Source: Pectobacterium polaris
GTDB lineage: Bacteria; Pseudomonadota; Gammaproteobacteria; Enterobacterales; Enterobacteriaceae
DNA: 64,000 nucleotides
Assembly (NCBI RefSeq): GCF_002307355.1
Contig: NZ_CP017481.1
Location: forward strand, 248,001 to 312,000
Reading direction: 5' to 3'
Shown here: positions 45,533-54,864 of the stretch, piece by piece
Layout of the letters: each line of letters begins with the position of its first letter
Position numbering within the stretch: the first letter of the stretch is position 1
The notes under the pieces: generated by a model
What the model saw: the letters and a program-made list of their open reading frames with translations, nothing else
Told to the model about the DNA's origin: nothing
Database searches by the model: none
Program-made: the position numbers and the translations under genes

Positions 45533-46486
45533 TCAATGGTTATGCGTTGCTGCGATAAAGCGCGGCCCCTGATTCTGCTCTGATGCGATGCCATAGACCT
45601 GAGCGCGTTCCAGAATCTCCGATGCCCAGCGCCGATGCGTGGCAGGCTCGCACATCGATCCCTGAGATTTAAACACCGCCTGGCTAGAGTTCAGGATACG
45701 CAACGCATCCGCATAGTCGGTGGCCGACACCATCAACGCCTGCTCAATGAGCGTAATTTGCTTGGGATGAATAGCCGTTTTCCCTACCAACCCATGCGCC
45801 ATGTCCAACGCGAGTTCGCGGGACATGATCTCGTGATCGTCAATATGTTCACAGACTGGTGCGGTCAACGCGAAATTTCGGGCCGCAAATATCGAGACCA
45901 GCATTTTGATCACATACCCCATAGGCCCATCATATAGAGTCAGGTGGCGCGAGCGCCGCAGTGAGATCACATTCATCAGATCGTTTCCCCCAATGCGCAG
46001 CGCGATAATACGCTCATGGCAAGGGTGAGACTGGAGTTGAGTGGCTAATTCACGCATCTGCACCACGTCAAAAACATCTTCGGTTTCCAGCGTGGGCATC
46101 ATGCAAAGCTCGCTATTACGCACCGCTTCCCACCACAGAGGCAAGGAAGACAGGGTAAATTTGGGTAGCACCAGCCCATCCAGCGGACTCAAATCCATTT
46201 CATCCACAAGCCACTGCCCCATTTCACTGTCGCGCGGACGAACGAAAACCAGCGGCCAATCAGCTTTTCCATCGACGTCTCTCGCCTGTGCCAATCTCGT
46301 CAGCAGTTCACGAAGCCGTGAGAGTGCCAGAGGCACATCGCTTTCAGCGACCGCATCTTCAAGGCAAATAACCAGAGAACGCAGCCCGCTAATTTTATCG
46401 TTCAGGATAACATCAGCAATATCGGTACGCGTGGCAGGCATATAAAGCGTCGCACCGAGATTCCAGGGAGAAAGCCTTTTGTTCAT
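45533..46486 (-). CDS. HpcH/HpaI aldolase / CitE-like protein of Ter module
   Basis: The 317-residue TIM-barrel protein resembles the citrate-lyase beta-subunit family: GATLYMPATRTDIADVIL, SLVICLEDAVAE, LVFVRPRD, DGLVLPKF and TLETEDVFDVV with the acidic metal ligands. It is part of the proposed biosynthetic module of Ter systems. The start overlaps the StiP-gene stop (ATGA), showing an operon. Confidence 0.85.
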   Translation of the reverse strand: MNKRLSPWNLGATLYMPATRTDIADVILNDKISGLRSLVICLEDAVAESDVPLALSRLRELLTRLAQARDVDGKADWPLVFVRPRDSEMGQWLVDEMDLSPLDGLVLPKFTLSSLPLWWEAVRNSELCMMPTLETEDVFDVVQMRELATQLQSHPCHERIIALRIGGNDLMNVISLRRSRHLTLYDGPMGYVIKMLVSIFAARNFALTAPVCEHIDDHEIMSRELALDMAHGLVGKTAIHPKQITLIEQALMVSATDYADALRILNSSQAVFKSQGSMCEPATHRRWASEILERAQVYGIASEQNQGPRFIAATHNH

Positions 46487-47568
46487 CAGTGCACCCTTTT
46501 GATGATCGTAACCGCACGGTACTGACCGATTTCATCACCGACTTCAGTAATGGTAATCCCCTTTTCCTGGGCGAGATAAACCAACAAAGCGACATCGGGA
46601 TCGTCCAGCTTTCGTACCAAAACATGGTCCGGCACACGGCGCAACACGGCACGAGTTGCTTCAGCGATTCCCGGTTTTATTCGATTGATACTGTTGATGT
46701 CATAACGTTCAGCCAACGTGCGGATCACCCTTTCGCTCTGTTGTTGAAGATAATGCTGTCGTTCAGGCAGTGACTCACCACATGATGGAACCACAGAAGA
46801 GGACGAGCCATGCAGCGCCTCAATGGTATCCACCAGCATTTGGCTGCACTCATAGCGCTTAAGGTGATCGCATATCACACAGCCGTGTAGCCCTTCATCG
46901 GCCCATAAAGATCGGGATATCAACCCAGAAACAGGTGCGCCCATAATCCCGAACGGAATCAGCCAATCATCATTACTCGCCGCCAGCCAGGCACAACCGC
47001 AGGGATCTGCCAGTACGACCAAGCGCGGCTGAGCGGGATATCCCGCTCTCCCCTTTAAGGATCGGATCAATTCACCCGTGATAGCGCCTTTACCCGTCCA
47101 GCCATCAACAAACACAATGCCCTCGCTGCCGTGGCGGGTTTCAATCCATTCCAGCGCGGTGTTATCAATGCCCCGATCGCGGATAATGCTAATGCCATAG
47201 TGGTAGGACGTTTTCCCCATAGCACGCAAAGCCCGGTGCAGCATCACGCCCAGAGGAACACCTGCACGCACTAAACTGGTCAACACTATCGGCGTATCAC
47301 CAAAACGCTCTGCCAGCGTCTGCGCGAGCATCTGTACCTCTCGAGCTAAACGAGCCCCCCCTTGTTCGAGGGCGCGGGAGAACAGTTCAAGGTGCCACAC
47401 CGTCGGTTCCGGTTCCTGACTCAGCATATCTGAATAGTGCTTAGCGCCCGATTGAATCAGCCGTTCCTTCTCTTCCACAGAAGTCACTTCAATCTCTACA
47501 GGCTGAAGCAAAAAGTGGATGTCGTCTGGTAAATAGGAACCAGAGAAGGGCGTGATATCGTCATGCAT
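46486..47568 (-). CDS. StiP-type cysteine protease / phosphoribosyltransferase-like protein
   Basis: The 360-residue protein matches the StiP-domain family found in Ter operons: GSYLPDDIHFLLQPVEI at the N terminus, TSLVRAGVPLGVMLHRAL, GIVFVDGWTGKGAITGEL (PRTase-like loop), and ADPCGCAWLAASNDD. It probably processes a nucleoside-like metabolite, a function proposed for this operon type but not proven. ATG at 47568 is chosen; a start at 47610 would extend into the HAD gene. Confidence 0.8.
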   Translation of the reverse strand: MHDDITPFSGSYLPDDIHFLLQPVEIEVTSVEEKERLIQSGAKHYSDMLSQEPEPTVWHLELFSRALEQGGARLAREVQMLAQTLAERFGDTPIVLTSLVRAGVPLGVMLHRALRAMGKTSYHYGISIIRDRGIDNTALEWIETRHGSEGIVFVDGWTGKGAITGELIRSLKGRAGYPAQPRLVVLADPCGCAWLAASNDDWLIPFGIMGAPVSGLISRSLWADEGLHGCVICDHLKRYECSQMLVDTIEALHGSSSSVVPSCGESLPERQHYLQQQSERVIRTLAERYDINSINRIKPGIAEATRAVLRRVPDHVLVRKLDDPDVALLVYLAQEKGITITEVGDEIGQYRAVTIIKRVH

Positions 47569-48343
47569 TTTTGGGATCTCCGAAAACGCGGCGGGCGATC
47601 GCCTCCGCAAACTGGCCTTGTCGGGGCAACCCGTACCAGGTGCAGAGTTTCATAAAACGGTGATCGCTGAGGCTATCTCCCAAGCCAATAACGGGAAAGC
47701 TTCCCCGTTCCGCACGTAATTTATTGAGTAAATAAGTCACTGCCAGCCCTTTTTCTACCGGATCAGGTAACCAGGCAATGTTGTTACTGTTGCGGTGCAC
47801 GTAAAAACCCTGAGTCGGGTAGCGCTGCTCTATTTCATCGGCGATAGCGTAAAGCTCCTCAAGTCTGGTGCTATCTCGGTGCTTCATCACCAGATAAATC
47901 GGGGTATCGCCATATTCGTAATTAATGCGTGCCCAGCCGTTAATCCCACGCGCTGCCATCAGTTCGGTGATGCCCTGCTGCATCGCGTGAAGTTGCTCCG
48001 CATAGGGTGCCAAATCGCTCAATATCTGCGCTTTCCAGTCACTGTCCGGTTCACCCTGCGGGGTGAGGATCACCGCACCATGTGTGGTGACCGCCCAAGA
48101 GCGGAAAGGGATGGTCACACGGGCTATTTCCTCCGTGCCACGCGCTGTCACCGGAATCAGTTCAGCGTGTTCCAGCATCCAGTCCACCAGCATCGCCTGC
48201 TCTTCAGTCATAAAACTGCGCGGTGTCAGGCTGGGGTCCAGCGCTCCCGTGCGGTACGGCTCCAGATCCAGCTCATCGACCATCTTACGCCGCGTCTGAA
48301 ACAAGGTATCGTCAAGGTCAGAAAAAATAACGGGCTTAGTCAT
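47561..48343 (-). CDS. HAD-superfamily hydrolase of the Ter module
   Basis: The 260-residue protein has the HAD nucleophile motif FSDLDDTLFQTRRKMVDELD and the C-terminal FPVIGLGDSLSDHRFMKLC, where the aspartates bind magnesium, and a cap between. It likely dephosphorylates a pathway intermediate. The ATG at 48343 is 7 nt inside the PRTase stop region and its own stop overlaps the StiP start by 8 nt, typical of a packed operon. Confidence 0.88.
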   Translation of the reverse strand: MTKPVIFSDLDDTLFQTRRKMVDELDLEPYRTGALDPSLTPRSFMTEEQAMLVDWMLEHAELIPVTARGTEEIARVTIPFRSWAVTTHGAVILTPQGEPDSDWKAQILSDLAPYAEQLHAMQQGITELMAARGINGWARINYEYGDTPIYLVMKHRDSTRLEELYAIADEIEQRYPTQGFYVHRNSNNIAWLPDPVEKGLAVTYLLNKLRAERGSFPVIGLGDSLSDHRFMKLCTWYGLPRQGQFAEAIARRVFGDPKNA

Positions 48344-49478
48344 AGCTGATAATCTCCACCTGGGGCGCAACCGTCGCCAGCGCATCGAGTAATTGGGAAT
48401 CCACACTCTCTGGCGGCGTTTCCACGCAGAGCAAAATGCGATCGAAACGTTGATGCAGCACGTTGTAGACAAAATTCGCAATGCCTAGCCCGTAATTATC
48501 ATTGAACGTTATCGCTGACTGAATAGCGAATCCGTTTGCGATAGGCGATCGCGTCGTTGAACTGAACTTAACCTCAGCCCCCTGCGCGTGCAAATGTTCT
48601 GCCAGTAAGAAAGGCTCCCAAACAAACTCACTACTGCCCAACACCAATATTTTTTCACCCTGCGACACGCGTAAATCTCGTCCTAAATCCCCCGCAGGTT
48701 CACCCATTCCCAAACGTCCCCAGCTCTGTTTGCCGGTGATAGCAACGTTACCGCGTGCCGTCACGTTAACCGTCGGCATCACAGGCAGTGGTGCATCTGG
48801 CTTTGGCACCCACTGCCAGTCGCCCTGAACCAGAGAAATCGACTGAATCGGTAAAGGACAACGCTGTGCGAGAGCACTCCCGCTCCAATCAGTCAGCGTG
48901 ACGGCAAACACCTGTTGCAAATGCTTGAATAACGCCGTTTCACGCAGTGCAGCGAGTAAATTAATGAATGTATTGCCGGTGGTCGCTTCATCATCGATCA
49001 GGATCAGAGTACGCGCATCAAGCACGCGGCGACGCAGTTGTTCATTGTCGGGAAGATAGATCAGGTGATCGGTGGCGTGACTATGCGCTTCCTTAAACTC
49101 ACACAGCAGCTCGCCATCTTGCGGATGACGAGTGGAAGTCAAATAAACGGCGTCACTGACCCGTTGCCTCACCTCATCAAAAACCCCTGCGCCCAAACCC
49201 ACCGCGGTTTCAGCCATGCCAATAAACAGCACGGGACCGGCGATAGAAGTAGGAAGCTGTTCTGCAAGCTGGCGATAAACACCGCGCATAACCGTTGGAG
49301 ACACAGGAATATGTCGCCCCAGAACCTTACTAACAAACAAAAAGGCACGCTTAGGATTACGGCGTTCAGCGATATCAAACAAGGTATCCAGTGCTGCCAC
49401 GCCGCCGGTTGGCGTCACATTCAGTGTGCCGCAGGAAAGGCTGCGAGTATAAACGGGCTGTGGTGAAACCTGTGACAT
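48336..49478 (-). CDS. phosphoribosyltransferase-domain protein with TRSP domain
   Basis: The 380-residue protein has a PRTase core with the PRPP loop TLILIDDEATTGNT (about residue 158) and a C-terminal TRSP domain marked by KFSSTTRSPI and VLHQRFDRILLCVETPP. Both are typical of Ter-linked operons, where the enzyme is thought to attach ribose-5-phosphate to a base or related moiety. It lies 6 bp from the ATP-grasp gene. Confidence 0.85.
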   Translation of the reverse strand: MSQVSPQPVYTRSLSCGTLNVTPTGGVAALDTLFDIAERRNPKRAFLFVSKVLGRHIPVSPTVMRGVYRQLAEQLPTSIAGPVLFIGMAETAVGLGAGVFDEVRQRVSDAVYLTSTRHPQDGELLCEFKEAHSHATDHLIYLPDNEQLRRRVLDARTLILIDDEATTGNTFINLLAALRETALFKHLQQVFAVTLTDWSGSALAQRCPLPIQSISLVQGDWQWVPKPDAPLPVMPTVNVTARGNVAITGKQSWGRLGMGEPAGDLGRDLRVSQGEKILVLGSSEFVWEPFLLAEHLHAQGAEVKFSSTTRSPIANGFAIQSAITFNDNYGLGIANFVYNVLHQRFDRILLCVETPPESVDSQLLDALATVAPQVEIISYD

Positions 49479-49484
49479 GGCGAC

Positions 49485-50549
49485 TTACCCTTCTTGAAGT
49501 CGATTAGACAACGTGGTCTGGTAATGGACAACATCGGTTATAGAGCGCACTGTCGCGGGCGAAAAAGCCTCAGCCGCCAGCTCAACCACCTGTTGTGTAC
49601 TCAGTAACCCCAGTTGGCGCAGGGCAAATAGGCCGGGCAGGTTTACGCCACTAAAACGGGTATAACCGATGCCACCAGAAGGGCGCATATTGATCTCAAG
49701 CAGTTGGGGGATCCCATCGCTATTGTTACGGGTTTGCACATTGACTAAACCATCTGCCTGCATTGCCTCAGCGCAGGCAATGGCGAGCTGATAAGCCTCA
49801 CCACTATTCTCCAGATATTGCAGCGCACCGACCTTACGCCGCGCAACCGCCGCCAACACGGTGCCGTTTTCTACCAGCATATCGACAGAATATTCCGGCC
49901 CCGGCAGGTACGGCATGAGTACCAGCGGCGCAAAATTCCCTGCCTCTTCCTGTGCTTGCAAATAGTATTTCGGCGCAACCAGACGTCTGTCTGGATCGGT
50001 AAATACTGACATCGGTGAGGCGTTATCATCAAAACGCCAAAAACCCATGCCATAAATTCCCGTGACAGGTTTCACGCACAGCGGTGCACCAGAGAAAGGT
50101 GCCGCAGCGATCTGCTGCCTGAGTTCATCAACAGAGGACACGCGAATTGACGGCACGACAGCCAGCCCCAGTTTCTCCATTTCATCGGCAAAAGAGACTT
50201 TGTCATCCGCTATCAGTAACGATTTGGCATCAACAGTGCCAGTCGTGAGTTTTACACCAAGGGATTCAATTTCATGTCGATGGTTTTCGCACCAGCGGCT
50301 ATGTCGGCCAGCATGGATGACATGAATTCCCTGAGTCTTGATGATGGTGAGAATAAATGAGAGTCGCGCAGCCTCGTCTTTAGGCTCCAGGATCGCACGA
50401 TCGGCCAGAGACAAAATTTCATTACGTTCATTACGATGAGAGGCAAAAATGGTCACATCTGCACCGCGCGTTTCGACAAAAGACTTGATCGCCAAAATCA
50501 TATCGCGCTGGGAAGACAACCCTTCCATCAGCCAAATTTTATGTGTCAT
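49485..50549 (-). CDS. ATP-grasp enzyme of the Ter module
   Basis: The 354-residue protein has an N-terminal Rossmann-like part (TIFASHRNERNEIL, GIHVIHAGRHSRW) and an ATP-grasp domain with LCVKPVTGIYGMGFWRF (nucleotide lysine) and QLLEINMRPSGGIGYTR (metal ligands). It would ligate a carboxylic acid to an amine or thiol. It is the first gene of the minus-strand biosynthetic operon and divergent from terZ. Confidence 0.88.
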   Translation of the reverse strand: MTHKIWLMEGLSSQRDMILAIKSFVETRGADVTIFASHRNERNEILSLADRAILEPKDEAARLSFILTIIKTQGIHVIHAGRHSRWCENHRHEIESLGVKLTTGTVDAKSLLIADDKVSFADEMEKLGLAVVPSIRVSSVDELRQQIAAAPFSGAPLCVKPVTGIYGMGFWRFDDNASPMSVFTDPDRRLVAPKYYLQAQEEAGNFAPLVLMPYLPGPEYSVDMLVENGTVLAAVARRKVGALQYLENSGEAYQLAIACAEAMQADGLVNVQTRNNSDGIPQLLEINMRPSGGIGYTRFSGVNLPGLFALRQLGLLSTQQVVELAAEAFSPATVRSITDVVHYQTTLSNRLQEG

Positions 50550-50623
50550 TGGTATGTATTTCCATACGGTGTTGACTGATTACTTTAAGCGTACTGAGTC
50601 TATTTATGCCATCTTTATATGTC

Positions 50624-50638
50624 AATCATATTATGATT
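50624..50638. promoter_or_regulatory. palindrome in ter divergent promoter, site 1
   Basis: AATCATATTATGATT is a perfect palindrome (7+1+7) 75 bp upstream of the ATP-grasp gene. The half site ATCAT recurs in site 2. It may be a TerW operator; this is inference. Confidence 0.45.
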
Positions 50639-50790
50639 TACATCAAGTAAATAAAAAACCTTAATGAAGCAGCTTAAAATAGCAATACGCCATCGATGAT
50701 TTATGCGGATTTGTTAATATTCATATTAAAATCATTAGCATGATACATTTAAAATAATAAAAGGTAAAAAGTTTCTTGCTCACAAACTAC

Positions 50791-50803
50791 ATCATGATAT
50801 GAT
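50791..50803. promoter_or_regulatory. palindrome in ter divergent promoter, site 2
   Basis: ATCATGATATGAT has ATCAT/ATGAT arms around GAT and lies 69 bp before the terZ start. The shared arms with site 1 suggest the same protein binds both. Confidence 0.4.
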
Positions 50804-50871
50804 TTTCTTCATCAATGGATTTTGGTGTAAAAAGCGTTGTTCTTTTCAATACCTTTATAAGGAATATGGCT

Positions 50872-51453
50872 ATGGTTTCGTTAAGTAAAAACCAGACAAT
50901 TTCTCTCAGTAAACAGTCTTCTGCAATCAGCAATCTTCATTTTGGTTTAGGCTGGGATCCAATCAAAAAGAAGGGCCTTCTAGGGGGATTATTTGGCGGC
51001 AATTCGTCAATTGATCTCGATGCTGGGTGCGTGCTGCTCGACAAAGCGGGTAATGAAATCGATACCGTATGGTTTCGTAAATTGAAATCCTCCTGTGGGT
51101 CGGTAGTGCATAGCGGTGATAACCTGACTGGCGAAGGAGATGGTGATGACGAAGTGATCCGCGTTGATCTGAACCGGTTACCTCAAAACGTCGAATATTT
51201 GGCGTTCACCGTGAACAGCTTCCGTGGCCAAACATTTAATGAAGTTGAAAATGCATTCTGCCGCGTTGTTGACCAGGCCAATAAAGAACAAGCTCGCTAT
51301 CAGTTGACCGAACAAGGTTCTCATACTGGTATCGTTATCTCATCACTGCGTCGCAATAACGGCCAATGGGATTTCACGGCTCATGGGCAGGCCTGTCGTG
51401 GGCGCACCATTAGTGATATGCACGCCGATATTGTTACGACGGTGGTGCGCTAA
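50872..51453 (+). CDS. terZ: TerZ, TerD-family protein
   Basis: The 193-residue protein has the TerZ start MVSLSKNQTISLSKQ, the insert KKKGLLGGLFGG, and calcium-binding DLDAGCVLL and GEGDGDDE motifs. The start at 50872 was chosen because AAGGA lies 8 nt upstream; an ATG at 50866 is too close. The length equals the plasmid-borne TerZ. It opens the divergent terZABCDE operon. Confidence 0.95.
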   Translation: MVSLSKNQTISLSKQSSAISNLHFGLGWDPIKKKGLLGGLFGGNSSIDLDAGCVLLDKAGNEIDTVWFRKLKSSCGSVVHSGDNLTGEGDGDDEVIRVDLNRLPQNVEYLAFTVNSFRGQTFNEVENAFCRVVDQANKEQARYQLTEQGSHTGIVISSLRRNNGQWDFTAHGQACRGRTISDMHADIVTTVVR

Positions 51454-52613
51454 TGAATTTGATCCCAGGAGGCAATGCCCCCGTCCCCAATAAAACGTTG
51501 CAGGTTCGTATACTTTCCGGCTCAGCAGTCGACGCCAGTGCTTTCCGTTTGTTCTCAACCGGTAAGGTACAGGGCGATGCTGATATGGTTTTTTACGGTC
51601 AGCCACGTAACGATGACGGCAGTATCAGTCTGAGCAACGAAGGGAATAACACCGTTTTCACTATCGATGTTACCCGGCTAAAACCAGACGTACAAAAAGT
51701 CGCCTTCACCGTTGCCTGTGAAAGCAGCCAGACCGTCGCAAATTTACAGCGACTCAACATTCAAGTTGAGGCTGATAATGAGGTTCTGGTTAACGGCAAC
51801 GTCGAATTGGCTGGACGCCAGGAAGCGGCCTTGATCCTGGGAGAGCTTTACCGTCGTAACAACGACTGGAAATTCCGCTTTATCGCACAGGGGTTTAACG
51901 GCGGGCTACAACCTCTCGCCGAGCACTTTGGTATTGAGGTGTCGGCAAGCCCAGCGCCTACCGCAGCGCCTGCGCCCACACCGGCACCGACTCCCGCACC
52001 AACCCGCATCAACCTGAGCAAGGTATCACTCACCAAAGAAAAACCGGCCATTAGCCTGGAGAAGCGAGACAACTTCGGCGAGATCCGCATCAACCTCAAC
52101 TGGCATCGTGAAAGTAAAGCTTCTGGGCTACGAGGTATGTTTGGTGGCAGTAAGGGCGTCGATCTCGACCTCGGTGCTTTTGTCGAAATGCAAGATGGTC
52201 ACAAAACCGTGATTCAGGCTCTGGGAAGCCGCTTTGGTGACTACCAGAACGAGCCGTTTGTCCTGCTCAAAGGGGATGACCGTACTGGTGATGTGTCAGA
52301 TGGCGAATGGCTGCATATCAATGGTCGTGAATGGAAGAACCTGCGTCAGATTCTGATTTACGCCTTTATCTACGAAGGTGTACCTAGCTGGGATAAAACC
52401 GATGGCGTGGTCACGCTACACATCCCCGATCAACCGCCGATCGAAACCCGCATGACGGAAGGACAAGATAACCGCAGCATGTGTGCTGTCGCACGTCTTG
52501 TCAATGAAGGGGGAAGCATCAAGGTAGAACGTATCAACCAATTCTTCCGTGACCACGGCGAGATGGATAACGCACATGGGTGGGGGTTCCGCTGGAAGGC
52601 GGGCTCAAAATAG
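51453..52613 (+). CDS. terA: TerA, tellurite-resistance protein
   Basis: The 386-residue protein has two TerD-like halves joined by a flexible Pro-Ala-Thr linker (about residues 166-188, repeats of APTP). The second half begins INLSKVSLTKEKPAISL and contains GLRGMFGGSKGVDLDLGAFV and GDDRTGDVSDGEW. The ATG overlaps the terZ stop (TAATG). TerA is needed with TerB-D for full Ter function, although its biochemistry is unknown. Confidence 0.95.
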   Translation: MNLIPGGNAPVPNKTLQVRILSGSAVDASAFRLFSTGKVQGDADMVFYGQPRNDDGSISLSNEGNNTVFTIDVTRLKPDVQKVAFTVACESSQTVANLQRLNIQVEADNEVLVNGNVELAGRQEAALILGELYRRNNDWKFRFIAQGFNGGLQPLAEHFGIEVSASPAPTAAPAPTPAPTPAPTRINLSKVSLTKEKPAISLEKRDNFGEIRINLNWHRESKASGLRGMFGGSKGVDLDLGAFVEMQDGHKTVIQALGSRFGDYQNEPFVLLKGDDRTGDVSDGEWLHINGREWKNLRQILIYAFIYEGVPSWDKTDGVVTLHIPDQPPIETRMTEGQDNRSMCAVARLVNEGGSIKVERINQFFRDHGEMDNAHGWGFRWKAGSK

Positions 52614-52636
52614 TTTCATTTTACGAGGGTTTAAAA

Positions 52637-53092
52637 ATGAGTTTTCTTAATAAGGTTAAAGGTGCCTTTAACGCCAGCCGGGAAGAGTTGACCAAACAGG
52701 TCGGACGCTTCAAAAACAAGAAATTTCTGCAAGGTACTGTCGCGGTTTGTGTCCGTATCGCGGTATCCAGCGGTGGTGTGAGTGCAGAAGAAAAACAGAA
52801 GATGATCGGTTTTCTCAAATCATCAGAAGAGTTAAAAGTATTTGATACTGCTGAAGTCATTGAATTCTTTAACAAGTTAGCCACCAGTTTCGATTTCGAT
52901 GAAGAAATTGGAAAAGGTGAAACGATGAAATATATCCTGGCGCTCAAAGATCAGCCTGAAGCGGCACAACTCGCCCTGCGAGTGGGTATTGCTGTTGCTA
53001 AAAGTGACGGTGATTTCGATGCAGCAGAACAAAATGCCGTTCGCGAGATCGCAACAGCGCTTGGGTTCCAACCGGCCGATTTCGGCCTTTGA
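52637..53092 (+). CDS. terB: TerB, tellurite-resistance protein
   Basis: The 151-residue all-helical protein begins MSFLNKVKGAFNASREELTK and contains VSSGGVSAEEKQKMIGFL and AKSDGDFDAAEQNAVREIA, with paired acidic motifs that probably bind metal. The start at 52637 has GAGGG upstream; the upstream extension overlaps terA and is rejected. TerB is thought to link the membrane protein TerC with cytoplasmic TerD. Confidence 0.95.
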   Translation: MSFLNKVKGAFNASREELTKQVGRFKNKKFLQGTVAVCVRIAVSSGGVSAEEKQKMIGFLKSSEELKVFDTAEVIEFFNKLATSFDFDEEIGKGETMKYILALKDQPEAAQLALRVGIAVAKSDGDFDAAEQNAVREIATALGFQPADFGL

Positions 53093-53117
53093 TGTCAATA
53101 TCCTCTAAGGGTTATCT

Positions 53118-54161
53118 ATGGTGTCCACTAATATCGGCTTCCCGACAGAAACCGTCATTGTTTTCATAGCACTGGCTATCGGGGCCATTTTTATCGACCT
53201 GTTCATGCACCGTCATGACAAGCCGATTTCATTGAAAAGCGCTGCACTTTGGTCTGTGTTCTGGGTCGTGGTAGCAATGGCTTTTGCAGGGTTCCTCTAT
53301 ATTCACCACGGTACCGAGGTCGCCAGCCTGTTCATCACTGGCTATGCGCTGGAAAAAGTGCTGTCGGTAGATAACCTGTTCGTGATGATGGCAATTTTCT
53401 CCTGGTTCTCCGTTCCAGACCGCTACCGTCACCGCGTTCTTTACTGGGGGATCATCGGGGCCATCGTGTTCCGCGGTATCTTCGTTGCGATCGGGACTGG
53501 GCTGCTCAGCCTGGGGCCTTATGTGGAGATCGTCTTTGCGTTGATCGTTGCCTGGACCGCCGTCATGATGTTGAGAAGCGGTGACGATAGTGATGAGATC
53601 GAAGACTACTCACAGCACCTTGCTTATCGTTTAGTTAAGCGCTTCTTCCCTATTTGGCCAAAATTGCGAGGCCACGCTTTCCTGTTAAACCAGAAGGAAG
53701 TGGACGAAGAACTCGCTAAACCAGAGAACAAAGACGTCACTATTGGCCGTGGTACCAAAGCCGCGTTTTACGCTACTCCACTGATGCTGTGTGTGGCAGT
53801 CGTCGAACTTTCTGACGTGATGTTCGCCTTTGACTCTGTTCCCGCTATTATTGCCGTTAGCCGTGAACCGCTGATCGTCTATAGCGCCATGATGTTCGCT
53901 ATCCTTGGTTTGCGTACACTCTATTTTGTACTGGAAGCGCTGAAACAATATCTGGTGCATCTGGAAAAAGCCGTTATTGTGTTGCTATTCTTCATTGCCG
54001 CCAAGCTTGGTCTGAACGCAACCGACCACATATGGCACCATGGCTATGGCATCTCGGCAACCACCAGCCTACTTGTTGTTCTGGGTGTACTGGCGTTAGG
54101 TATTATCATCAGTATCATGTTCCCAGGTAAACCCGATGCTGAGGAGAACAAGGAGAGCTAG
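53118..54161 (+). CDS. terC: TerC, integral membrane protein
   Basis: The 347-residue protein has about nine hydrophobic helices and the TerC motifs GYALEKVLSVDNLFVMMAIF, VELSDVMFAFDSVPAIIAVS and acidic residues in membrane segments, which may bind metal ions. TerC proteins act in the inner membrane in tellurite resistance and manganese homeostasis. It is the operon's only membrane component. Confidence 0.96.
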   Translation: MVSTNIGFPTETVIVFIALAIGAIFIDLFMHRHDKPISLKSAALWSVFWVVVAMAFAGFLYIHHGTEVASLFITGYALEKVLSVDNLFVMMAIFSWFSVPDRYRHRVLYWGIIGAIVFRGIFVAIGTGLLSLGPYVEIVFALIVAWTAVMMLRSGDDSDEIEDYSQHLAYRLVKRFFPIWPKLRGHAFLLNQKEVDEELAKPENKDVTIGRGTKAAFYATPLMLCVAVVELSDVMFAFDSVPAIIAVSREPLIVYSAMMFAILGLRTLYFVLEALKQYLVHLEKAVIVLLFFIAAKLGLNATDHIWHHGYGISATTSLLVVLGVLALGIIISIMFPGKPDAEENKES

Positions 54162-54213
54162 TCTTCTGCTCCTTACACTGAATTCTGAAATATCAACTTA
54201 AGAGGTTAATTTA

Positions 54214-54792
54214 ATGAGCGTTTCTCTTTCTAAAGGCGGTAATGTTTCACTGAGCAAAGCAGCGCCGACAATGAAAAATGTCTTAGTCGGCCTTGGCTGG
54301 GATGCCCGCGCAACAGATGGTCAGGACTTTGACCTGGATGCTTCGGCATTCCTGTTAAATGTTAACGGCAAAGTGCGTGGCGATACTGACTTCATTTTCT
54401 ACAACAACCTGAAGTCTGCTGACGGCTCAGTGGCTCACACCGGCGATAACCGCACAGGCGCGGGCGATGGAGATGACGAGTCATTGAAAATTAAGCTAGA
54501 TCTGATTCCAACTGAAGTGGACAAAATCGTTTTCGTTGTCACGATTCATGATGCACAAACACGTAACCAGAGTTTTGGTCAGGTTTCCGGTGCGTTCATC
54601 CGCCTGGTAAACGATGACACTCAGACCGAAATCGCACGCTACGATCTGACTGAAGATGCTTCAACCGAAACCGCAATGCTGTTCGGGGAACTGTATCGCC
54701 ATAATGCGGAGTGGAAATTCCGTGCAGTGGGTCAAGGCTATGCTGGTGGTTTGGCATCTGTTTGTTCACAGTACGGTATCAACGCATCCTGA
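54214..54792 (+). CDS. terD: TerD, tellurite-resistance protein
   Basis: The 192-residue protein begins [18 protein letters not shown] and has [10 protein letters not shown] and GAGDGDDE, the two calcium-binding motifs of the family, and ends with [13 protein letters not shown]. It is highly like TerE next door. AGAGG precedes the ATG. TerD is soluble and associates with the Ter membrane complex. Confidence 0.96.
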   Translation: MSVSLSKGGNVSLSKAAPTMKNVLVGLGWDARATDGQDFDLDASAFLLNVNGKVRGDTDFIFYNNLKSADGSVAHTGDNRTGAGDGDDESLKIKLDLIPTEVDKIVFVVTIHDAQTRNQSFGQVSGAFIRLVNDDTQTEIARYDLTEDASTETAMLFGELYRHNAEWKFRAVGQGYAGGLASVCSQYGINAS

Positions 54793-54814
54793 TAACCCTT
54801 ACTTTGTTTCCCCT

Positions 54815-54836
54815 CCGGGCAGCCTAAACTGCCCGG
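54815..54836 (+). terminator. hairpin between terD and terE
   Basis: CCGGGCAG and CTGCCCGG pair around a 6-nt loop. No T run follows, so it may only attenuate or stabilise the upstream message. It separates the two nearly identical TerD-family genes. Confidence 0.55.
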
Positions 54837-54864
54837 TAATCCAATCTAAAGCAGGAGCTATAAA

